Assembly (NCBI GenBank): GCA_044370475.1
Contig: JBILVK010000002.1
Location: forward strand, 1-64,000
Origin: B1 sp044370475
GTDB taxonomy: Bacteria; Bacteroidota; Bacteroidia; UKL13-3
Reading direction: 5' to 3'
DNA length: 64,000 nucleotides
Shown here: positions 1-6,551 of the stretch, piece by piece
Layout: the number at the start of each line of letters is the position of its first letter
Position numbering within the stretch: the first letter of the stretch is position 1
Position numbers and translations under genes: made by a program
Notes under the pieces: generated by a model
What the model was told of the DNA's origin: nothing
Seen by the model: the letters and a program-made list of their open reading frames with translations, nothing else
Database searches by the model: none

Positions 1-831
1 CTCCGAGCCATACCTCGAAACAAGGTCCTTCATGTTTTCCAAACAACTTGCGTTTAAAGCAGCCCAATTGCTAGGAGTAGGGTATAACGACATCCCAATC
101 ACATCCCATTTTGCACCATTCTTTTTGAGTCCATCAAATATCCATTTAAACAATTCTTTGTCCCAACCATTAGAAACATGCACAATCACTTTTGTGTTTG
201 GAAAAACTTCTTTTACACATTGGTAACCCACCGAAATCAATTGTGCAAAGGAAGCCATGTTTGTTGAAGCCTTGCCATCTGGCCAAAGTAATCCATCGTT
301 TGTTTCGTTTCCAATTTGAACCCATTCTGGAGTTATATTGTTACTTTTTAAAGCATTCAAAACATCTAAAGTATATTGTTGCATCGAATCCTTTAATAGG
401 CTAAATGTAAGACCTTCCCAGTTACTAGGCTTAGCCTGTTTACCGGGATCGGCCCACGTATCACTATAATGGAAGCAAACCAAAACACGCATTCCATTTT
501 CCTTTGCACGCCTGGCTTTTAAAATTAAATCTAACTTATTATTGTAGCCATTATTTGGATTTACCCATGCCCTTAAACGAATGGTATTCATTCCAAGTTC
601 TTTAAGAGTAACAAGTAAATCTTGCTCCTTTCCAGCAGAATTATAGAACTTTCTACCTTCATTTTCCATCTGCCTGAACCAACTAATGTCGGCACCTTTT
701 GCAAAAGAAAACGTGTCTTCTGTATGAATAATATCTTTACCTCGATTTTTGCACCCCAACAAGCAAAATCCTATAAAGAGAAGGGTGAAAAATTGGCTAA
801 ATTTACTTTTGCAGCCTTCTATAGATTTCAT
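1..831 (-). CDS. GH53 endo-beta-1,4-galactanase lipoprotein (partial, C-terminus beyond left edge)
   Basis: Glycoside hydrolase family 53 enzyme, expected to cut beta-1,4-galactan such as pectin side chains at the cell surface. The first 277 codons are in the window and the frame is open to base 1, so the gene continues to the left. The N-terminus is a lipoprotein signal (hydrophobic stretch ending LLGC, lipid-bearing Cys27). Family motifs follow in order: GADISWF, IRLRAWVNP, CFHYSDTWADPG, then WVQIGNETNDG, whose Glu is the family acid/base residue, and GMSLYPTP. Family members are usually about 330-400 residues, so roughly a quarter is missing. The start ATG at 831 immediately precedes the signal peptide. 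The SRPBCC gene upstream ends only 12 bases away on the same strand. Confidence 0.9.
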   Translation of the reverse strand, partial: MKSIEGCKSKFSQFFTLLFIGFCLLGCKNRGKDIIHTEDTFSFAKGADISWFRQMENEGRKFYNSAGKEQDLLVTLKELGMNTIRLRAWVNPNNGYNNKLDLILKARRAKENGMRVLVCFHYSDTWADPGKQAKPSNWEGLTFSLLKDSMQQYTLDVLNALKSNNITPEWVQIGNETNDGLLWPDGKASTNMASFAQLISVGYQCVKEVFPNTKVIVHVSNGWDKELFKWIFDGLKKNGAKWDVIGMSLYPTPSNWAALNASCLENMKDLVSRYGSE

Positions 832-843
832 CTGTTATGTTCA

Positions 844-1260
844 TCAATTATGCTCAGTGTAACTCTTAAAGTTATTTAAGATAGCCTGCCAGCCTTGTTT
901 TTGTAATTCAATTGAGTTTTCTTTTTCTGCATCAAACTCAATAACAATCTTTGAATTTGTTCCTAGGTCTTCAATTCTAAAGTCGACATTTCTTCCGTCT
1001 AATAAGCTATAGGAGAAACTTTCACCTATATTTACTTTTGTATATCGTGCCTCAAAATCAAATCCAAAACTGCCGTCCTTAGCCTCCATTCTAGCAAAAT
1101 ATCTTCCTCCAAAACTAAGGTCGTTTTCCGCTGCCGGACAATGCCACGAAGCGTCGGCAAAATTCCAACCTACAATATGTTTTGGATTTGTATAATAGTC
1201 CCAAACTTTGCTTGGTTCGGCCATAATAATGGCTTCAATAGTTACTTTTTCGAAATTCAT
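844..1260 (-). CDS. SRPBCC/AHSA1-like domain protein
   Basis: A 138-residue protein of the START-like SRPBCC fold (AHSA1/polyketide-cyclase type), a ligand-binding cavity domain with no predictable substrate. The N-terminal pattern VTIEAIIMAEPSKVWDYYTNPKHIVGWN is split by the usual 'vWe.wt.pe.i..W' signature, followed by alternating strands (GGRYFARMEA, FEARYTKV, FSYSLLDGR) and the typical C-terminal helix with a conserved Trp (QGWQAILNNFKSY). The length is normal for a single-domain member. It lies just upstream of the galactanase gene on the same strand, possibly co-transcribed, but nothing links it functionally to galactan use. Confidence 0.75.
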   Translation of the reverse strand: MNFEKVTIEAIIMAEPSKVWDYYTNPKHIVGWNFADASWHCPAAENDLSFGGRYFARMEAKDGSFGFDFEARYTKVNIGESFSYSLLDGRNVDFRIEDLGTNSKIVIEFDAEKENSIELQKQGWQAILNNFKSYTEHN

Positions 1261-1307
1261 AAAATGTATTTAATTTTTGAGGTTAAAAATCGCTAGAATA
1301 ATTATGA

Positions 1308-1878
1308 TTATAAATAAAGCACGCCCCTAAAGGCCCTTCCAGCATAATAAGATGAGGCGCCATTATGGTAAACAAATACTGTATTGAATCTAAAATCCGC
1401 AAAAAGAGCTCCTCCTAATTTTCTAATTTCTGTAGGTGTCTCTATCCAACTAGAAGTCTTAGAATCAAATTTTTCTATGCTTTGTAAATAACGATATTGC
1501 TCTTCATTAAGCAATTCAATTCCCATATTTTTTGCAAGTCCCCAAGCACTATAGGCAGGTTTGTTTTCTTTTCTGGTATCTAATGCTTCTTTATCAAAGC
1601 AGCAACTTCTACGTCCAGCTGGACTTTCTGCAGAGCAGTCCATAAAAATATAGGTGTCAGATTTTTTCTGATAGTCTACAACATCTGGCTCTCCACCGCT
1701 CTCTTCCATTTGTTTGAGCGACCAAAGTTTGTCAGTATTTTGCTCCAGTTTTGATTGAATCATTGTCCAGTTAAGGCCCTTATGACGATTCATGTTCTGT
1801 ATCAAACCTGTTTTGCAATAGTTGGAAAATTTCTTTGGTCTCCTTTGCAGATAAACTTCTTTTTGCTCCTTTAATCAT
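1308..1878 (-). pseudogene. DUF4256 family gene interrupted by a one-base frameshift
   Basis: The main open frame (1308-1805, from a TTG) matches almost all of a DUF4256 protein: NMNRHKGLNW, LWSLKQMEESGGEPDVV, FMDCSAESPAGRRSCC, TRKENKPAYSAWG, LGGALFADFRFNTVFVYHNG. It lacks the family N-terminus. That piece is present just upstream in another frame, starting at ATG 1878 and reading ETKEIFQLLQNRFDT. Removing a single base near 1797 would join RFDT to NMNRHKG, which is the family spacing. The span 1878-1308 is 571 bases, that is 190 codons plus one base. It may be a genuine recent mutation or a sequencing/assembly error. The function of DUF4256 is unknown. Confidence 0.75.
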
Positions 1879-1959
1879 GTTGTTTTTTTCAAAGGCTAAA
1901 ATAGTCAAATTCTCAAAATAAGTAAAATTAAATTTCAGGCCATTGTCAATATCAGAATC

Positions 1960-2289
1960 TTAAAAGTAACTAAGGTTAAACAACAAATTATATTCTTCCT
2001 TTGACCTATTTGCCATTAAATCTGATTGCTGCTTAACATTTATAACTTCTTGGAAATAGGTTGATACTTTTTCGAGGTTTTTCTAAACTAAAAAGAATAA
2101 CAAAATAGAAATCAGCAATACAAAACCAATGCCTTTGTATGTTTGAAATTTCGAGATTATATCAATATCTCTAAATGATTTTTCAAGAATGTAATCAGAG
2201 CTAAAAATATCGATAGAACTCACAATTGCATAAATGAGAACTGTTCTAAATGAACTTAACCGAGTAAATACTTTAATCGAGTTTATCAT
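1960..2289 (-). pseudogene. Remnant of a membrane PAS-type sensor protein
   Basis: The first 68 codons (2289-2083) encode two hydrophobic segments with the pattern SSIDIFSSDYILEKSF and KFQTYKGIGFVLLISI. This matches the N-terminal membrane unit of bacterial PAS/GGDEF or PAS/histidine-kinase sensors ('lWI.fSD.ll ... lqtyKGw.FVl.ta.ll'). A TAG follows, but in the same frame the sequence continues LEKVSTYFQEVINVKQQSD and then NRSKEEYNLLFNLS, which resembles a linker and the beginning of a PAS domain, before a TAA at 1960-1962. The downstream output domain is absent. I read this as a truncated, decaying sensor gene. The alternative is a short 68-residue membrane protein. Confidence 0.5.
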
Positions 2290-2470
2290 CTAATAGTAAT
2301 TTGTGAACTCATATTAAAGTCACAGTTTACATTAAAGTATTTTATATTAAAAGGAATTAATTTAAATCGGTTCAAACCTTTAAAAAAGTGTCCTACTAAA
2401 ATTGATTAAATTTTAAATGGGATATTATCTGTTGAATTCAGCAGATGATAATTAGAAGAGTTTTAAACAT

Positions 2471-3667
2471 TTATAAAACAGCATTCAGCTCTTCTATGGC
2501 TAGGTAAGCCATTAGGCCTGAACCAATCTCCAATGCTCCTTCATCTATATCGAAAGTAGGAGTGTGCACCCCAGAAATAATTCCTTTTTCTTCATTACGG
2601 GTACCTAACCTATAAAAACAAGCTGGTGCAACTTGAGAGTAATATGCAAAGTCTTCTGCTGCCATCCAAATATCCAAATCAACAATGTTTTCAGCACCCA
2701 AATATTGAGTCGCAGCGGCCTTGGTTCGAGCAGTAACTTCTGGATTATTTTTTAAAAAAGGATATCCCTTTCTAATCTCAAATTCAATTTTTGCTCCAAA
2801 ACTTTCGGCAATTCCATGCGCCATTTTTAACATCAATTCGTGTGCACGTGTGCGCCAATTTTCATCCAAAGTTCTAAAAGTGCCTTCCATGTTAACCTCA
2901 TTAGGTATCACATTTGTAGCACCATTTGCAATTACTTTTCCAAAACTAAGCACACTTGGAATGATGGGATTTGCCTGCCTGCTCACCAATTGTTGCAAGG
3001 CTGTAATAAGCTGTGCACTTACTGCCACAGGGTCTATGCACAAGTGCGGCATGGCTCCATGGCCTCCTTTTCCTATTACTTTTACATACAATTCGTCTGT
3101 GCTTGCCATGTACAATCCGCTTCTAAATCCAACTTTCCCAACGGGTATTAATGGCATAACGTGCTGACCCAAAACCGTGTTTACAGTTGGATTTTGCAAT
3201 ACGCCTTCGGCTATCATAACAGAAGCACCACCCGGTAATTTTTCTTCCCCAGGTTGAAAAATCAGCTTTATCGTTCCTTCAAATGAATCTTTGTTTTGGT
3301 TCAAAATATGAGCTGCACCCAATAAGCAAGTAGTATGAACATCGTGTCCGCAGGCATGCATTACTCCAATATTCTTTGATTTATAAGGTACCTCATTGGC
3401 TTCCACAATAGGCAAGGCATCCATATCCGCACGTAAGGCTACCACACGCTTTTGCGGATTTTTTCCGCAAATTAATACCTCCAAACCTGTATTGGCTATT
3501 GATCTAATTTGGGTGAGGCCCATTTGCAATAGTTGTTCCTTAACATAGGCTACCGTGTTAAATTCTTCAAACGAGAGTTCGGGATTGCTATGCAAATGCC
3601 TTCTAATTTCAACTAGCTTGCCTGAAATTTTTTTTACCTCGGTTTTAAACTTTTCTATCTTACTCAT
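2471..3667 (-). CDS. M20-family metallo-amidohydrolase (amidohydrolase/deacetylase)
   Basis: A 398-residue zinc/manganese amidohydrolase of the M20D type (hippurate, N-acyl-amino acid or N-acetyl-diaminopimelate deacylases). The metal-binding block MHACGHDVHTTCLLG is intact, with GEEKLPGG carrying the catalytic glutamate, GQHVMPLIPVG, the dimerisation-domain motif GKGGHGAMPH, and the C-terminal WMAAEDFAYYSQ. The annotated start is ATG 3667. An upstream in-frame TTG at 3679 would add only four residues. The protein has no signal peptide, so it is cytoplasmic. The substrate cannot be assigned. It is divergent from the PqqD-like cluster across a 195-base gap. Confidence 0.88.
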   Translation of the reverse strand: MSKIEKFKTEVKKISGKLVEIRRHLHSNPELSFEEFNTVAYVKEQLLQMGLTQIRSIANTGLEVLICGKNPQKRVVALRADMDALPIVEANEVPYKSKNIGVMHACGHDVHTTCLLGAAHILNQNKDSFEGTIKLIFQPGEEKLPGGASVMIAEGVLQNPTVNTVLGQHVMPLIPVGKVGFRSGLYMASTDELYVKVIGKGGHGAMPHLCIDPVAVSAQLITALQQLVSRQANPIIPSVLSFGKVIANGATNVIPNEVNMEGTFRTLDENWRTRAHELMLKMAHGIAESFGAKIEFEIRKGYPFLKNNPEVTARTKAAATQYLGAENIVDLDIWMAAEDFAYYSQVAPACFYRLGTRNEEKGIISGVHTPTFDIDEGALEIGSGLMAYLAIEELNAVL

Positions 3668-3718
3668 ATCTAATGGCAAATGAAATCATTTACCTTCATT
3701 TTACCAAGGAGCGAAGGG

Positions 3719-3741
3719 TTTAAACGAATAGGTCGTTTAAA
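3719..3741. promoter_or_regulatory. Inverted repeat in the divergent intergenic region (candidate operator)
   Basis: Perfect 9-base arms TTTAAACGA and TCGTTTAAA are separated by five bases. The repeat lies 52 bases upstream of the amidohydrolase ATG and 122 bases upstream of the PqqD-like gene. No T-tract follows on either strand, so a protein-binding site is more likely than a terminator. The binding protein is unknown. Confidence 0.4.
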
Positions 3742-3862
3742 TATAAAATGGCAGCAGATTAAATAATTGAATTTATAACGCAAATAGGTTTAAAATTGAA
3801 TAGGATTTGGTGCGGCTTTTTGCCTGATCCAACAAAAATTAAAACAATGTAATTTCTTAATT

Positions 3863-4111
3863 ATGAAATTAAATAAAAATATAGCAGTAAGTGAAAGTGG
3901 TTTTATTTTTAATCCACTTAGCGGTGATTCGTTTTCAACGAATCCATTGGGTCAAGAAATTGTACGATTGTTAAAGGAGGATAAATCCAAGCAGGAAATT
4001 ATTGCCGCATTGAGCGGTAAATATGAAGCTGATGAAGCCACCATTGAAAAAGATATAAACGACTTCTTTCAAGTTTTAGGTTCATACCAATTGCTCATTA
4101 ACCATGAATAA
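3863..4111 (+). CDS. PqqD-like (RRE-type) small protein
   Basis: An 82-residue protein with the PqqD fold signature: a beta-rich N-terminus (IAVSESGFIFNPLSGDSF), then TNPLGQEIVRLLKEDKSKQEIIAAL, the winged-helix core, and DINDFFQVLGSYQLL at the end. PqqD-like domains (RiPP recognition elements) bind N-terminal leader peptides and hand them to modifying enzymes. The stop codon overlaps the ATG of the ATP-grasp gene by eight bases (ATGAATAA), which implies translational coupling. No separate precursor peptide gene was found nearby, but the decarboxylase two genes downstream begins with a leader-like sequence. The RRE role is inferred from fold similarity, and another carrier or adaptor role is possible. 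Confidence 0.75.
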   Translation: MKLNKNIAVSESGFIFNPLSGDSFSTNPLGQEIVRLLKEDKSKQEIIAALSGKYEADEATIEKDINDFFQVLGSYQLLINHE

Positions 4112-5153
4112 ACGCAAAATTACCGTTGCCGTTTCTGGGTTAAACAATATTGATAGTCCAGGACCTGGCATACCCGTTATTAGGGCTCTTAAGGAGAGTA
4201 CCGAATTCGAAGTACGCATCATTGGTTTAAGTTATGAAAACCTTGAGCCAGGTTTATATATGCATGATTTGGTTGACAAATCTTATTCTATTCCTTTGCC
4301 ATCAAGTGGTATGGATAGCTTATTGCAACGCTTGGCTTATATTAACCAAGTAGAAGATTTGGATGTTATTATCCCAAACTTTGATGCCGAATTACATAGC
4401 TTTATCAAATTGGGTCAGGTATTAAAATCTGAATATGGCATTGCCACATTCATGCCCGATCTGGAGACTTTTGAATCGCGCCATAAATCTGTACTTTATG
4501 AATTTGGGGAAAGAAATGGAGTGAAGGTGCCCAAAGCAAAAATGATTTATTCGCCTGCAGAAATTGCAAAGGTTGGCAATGAATTGGGTTATCCCATTGT
4601 AGTTAAAGGGAAATATTATGATGCAAGTATTGCTGCTACACCCGAACAAGCCGTAAATTATTTTCATAAAATATCCAATAAATGGGGCTTGCCCATCATT
4701 CTTCAAGAATTTGTTTCAGGTAATGAGGTAAATGTAACAGCCATTGGTGATGGTAAAGGAAATTGTGTTGGAGCTGTTCCGATGCGCAAATTGTATATTA
4801 CAGACAAAGGAAAAGCTTGGGCTGGTATATCTTTACTCGATGAAGAATTGATAGACATTACAAATAGGGTAATTGCGAATTCAAAATGGAGGGGTGGTTG
4901 TGAGTTAGAATTTGTCAAAACCAAAGACAACCAATATTATCTTTTAGAAATGAACCCGCGGTTTCCTGCTTGGGTATACTTGGCAGTAGGCTGTGGGCAA
5001 AACCACCCAGAAGCACTCGTGAAATTAGCTTTGGGAGAAACTGTTAAGCCATTTGAATCATACGAAAATGGTAAATTATTTGTTCGATATTCCTTCGATC
5101 AAATAGTGAATATTTCGGAGTATGAAAAAATTTCAACTTTAGGAGAATTATAA
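4104..5153 (+). CDS. ATP-grasp ligase (CarB/PylC-like)
   Basis: A 349-residue ATP-grasp enzyme, expected to activate a carboxylate as acyl phosphate and join it to an amine. It has an N-terminal nucleotide-fold-like domain (ITVAVSGLNNIDSPGPGIPVI), ATP-binding segments (GYPIVVKGKYYDASIA, ILQEFVSGNEVNV) and the metal-binding block GGCELEFVKTKDNQYYLLEMNPR, split across strands, with the conserved Glu and Asn. It is most like the carbamoyl-phosphate synthetase and PylC branch, with no signal peptide. It overlaps the PqqD-like gene by eight bases and is followed after 31 bases by the decarboxylase. Its substrates are unknown. Coupling an amino acid or amine made by the neighbouring decarboxylase is a plausible inference. 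Confidence 0.85.
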   Translation: MNKRKITVAVSGLNNIDSPGPGIPVIRALKESTEFEVRIIGLSYENLEPGLYMHDLVDKSYSIPLPSSGMDSLLQRLAYINQVEDLDVIIPNFDAELHSFIKLGQVLKSEYGIATFMPDLETFESRHKSVLYEFGERNGVKVPKAKMIYSPAEIAKVGNELGYPIVVKGKYYDASIAATPEQAVNYFHKISNKWGLPIILQEFVSGNEVNVTAIGDGKGNCVGAVPMRKLYITDKGKAWAGISLLDEELIDITNRVIANSKWRGGCELEFVKTKDNQYYLLEMNPRFPAWVYLAVGCGQNHPEALVKLALGETVKPFESYENGKLFVRYSFDQIVNISEYEKISTLGEL

Positions 5154-5184
5154 ACATAACATCATTTTTATTACAATACTTATT

Positions 5185-6543
5185 ATGCCAAAACTATCAT
5201 ATGAACGCCCAGTAATTCAAAAGCTCAATACTGGCACCATGAATAAATTCGGTACCCGCACAGAATATGCTCCTGTTACCCATATAGAGGGAGTAGCGGT
5301 TAAGGAATTGCTTGCGCAATATGGCTCACCCTTATTTGTAATTAGTGAGCAGCAAATTAGAAGAAATTACCAGAATGCATTGAGGGCGTTTAAAACACGC
5401 TATCCAAAGGTGCAATTTGCATGGAGCTATAAAACAAATTATCTCAATGCAGTGTGCAATGTCTTTCACCAAGAAGGGGCTTGGGCAGAGGTGGTTTCTA
5501 TATTTGAATACAACAAAGCCATAGGCAATGGAGTGCCGGGAAACAAAATAATTTTTAATGGTCCAGATAAATCTGAAGCAGATTTAACCCTTGCCGTTCA
5601 AAATAAATCTATGATTCATATAGATCATTTCGATGAATTATATATGCTCATTGAGGTGGTTCAAAAGCTTAAAATGAAGGCTTCGATTGCCATTCGTGTG
5701 AACATGGATGTAGGTGTTTATCCTATGTGGGATAGATTTGGATTCAACTATGAAAATGGTCAGGCTTGGAACGCAATTAACAAAATTATGAGCGAGCCAC
5801 AACTTGAGTTAAATGGACTGCATTGTCATATTGGAACCTATATGCTTAGTGCTGGGGCTTATGCTACAGCTGCCTGGAAACTATGCGACTTAGCCATAAA
5901 TATTAAGTCGAAATGGAATAAAGCCATACAATATCTTGATTTGGGTGGTGGATTTGCATCGGCAAATACATTGAAAGGTAGTTACCTTCAAGGCTCAGAT
6001 ATTATTCCAAGTATGGAGGATTATGCTGAGGCAATAGCTACTACCATTTTAAACTTTGGGTTCAAACCGAATGAATTGCCTACTTTATACCTTGAGACAG
6101 GTAGGGCGTTGATAGATGATGCTGGCTCGTTATTGGGTACTGTTATTGCTACAAAAAGGTTAAGTGACGGTAGGAGGGCAACCATCATGGATTTTGGCGT
6201 GAATTTACTTTTTACCGCATTTTGGTATAACCACAAAATATCTCCAGCACAGAAGTTCTCGCACCATACAGAGGATATGGTTGTTTACGGACCATTGTGC
6301 ATGAATATTGATTGTATCCGCGAAAGTGTTAACTTGCCATTGTTAAGCAAAGGCGATCAGGTAGTGGTGCATAAGGTAGGAGCATACAACATGACTCAAT
6401 GGATGCAGTTTATTCAAATGCGACCGAACGTTGTGATGATTGATGCGCAACAAAAGGTTCATCTAATTAGACACAAAGAATCATTAGAAACCATGTTGCG
6501 TTATGAAGAGATGCCTAAGCACCTAAGCAAGATTGAATTGTAG
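5185..6543 (+). CDS. Fold-III PLP-dependent amino acid decarboxylase with RiPP-leader-like N-terminus
   Basis: A 452-residue decarboxylase of the diaminopimelate/ornithine decarboxylase (alanine-racemase fold) family. The active-site set is complete: PLP lysine K83 in WSYKTNY, HCHIG at 213-217, the phosphate-binding LDLGGGF around 252-257, ETGR at 304-307, catalytic C372 in GPLCMNID and Y401 in GAYN. Decarboxylation of a basic or diamino acid is likely, and the exact substrate is unknown. Residues 1-25 lie outside the enzyme fold and read SYERPVIQKLNTG, close to the YxxPxL...G leader pattern bound by PqqD-like domains of lasso-peptide clusters. The start at 5185 is preferred over the internal Met19 because the frame is clean and the intergenic gap short. 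The dispersed palindrome at 6056 codes FGFKPN. Confidence 0.85.
   Translation: MPKLSYERPVIQKLNTGTMNKFGTRTEYAPVTHIEGVAVKELLAQYGSPLFVISEQQIRRNYQNALRAFKTRYPKVQFAWSYKTNYLNAVCNVFHQEGAWAEVVSIFEYNKAIGNGVPGNKIIFNGPDKSEADLTLAVQNKSMIHIDHFDELYMLIEVVQKLKMKASIAIRVNMDVGVYPMWDRFGFNYENGQAWNAINKIMSEPQLELNGLHCHIGTYMLSAGAYATAAWKLCDLAINIKSKWNKAIQYLDLGGGFASANTLKGSYLQGSDIIPSMEDYAEAIATTILNFGFKPNELPTLYLETGRALIDDAGSLLGTVIATKRLSDGRRATIMDFGVNLLFTAFWYNHKISPAQKFSHHTEDMVVYGPLCMNIDCIRESVNLPLLSKGDQVVVHKVGAYNMTQWMQFIQMRPNVVMIDAQQKVHLIRHKESLETMLRYEEMPKHLSKIEL
6056..6071. repeat. Dispersed palindrome copy (TTGGGTTCAAACCGAA)
   Basis: One mismatch from TTCGGTTCAAACCGAA. It lies inside the decarboxylase gene and encodes FGFKPN. 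Confidence 0.75.
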
Positions 6544-6551
6544 TAATTTAA

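Noticed and set aside
622..879. 85-codon plus-strand open frame near the left edge
   Set aside because: It is the shadow of the galactanase gene, whose minus-strand frame carries all GH53 motifs.
2367..2380. TCGGTTCAAACCTT near 2370 as a palindrome copy
   Set aside because: The core GGTTCAAACC is present but the right flank is lost. It was left out of the 24-copy list as borderline.
2427..2446. Near-perfect 20-bp dyad ATCTG...TGAATTCA...CAGAT downstream of the amidohydrolase
   Set aside because: There is no loop of usable size and no T-tract, so it was not called as a terminator. It may be a chance dyad.
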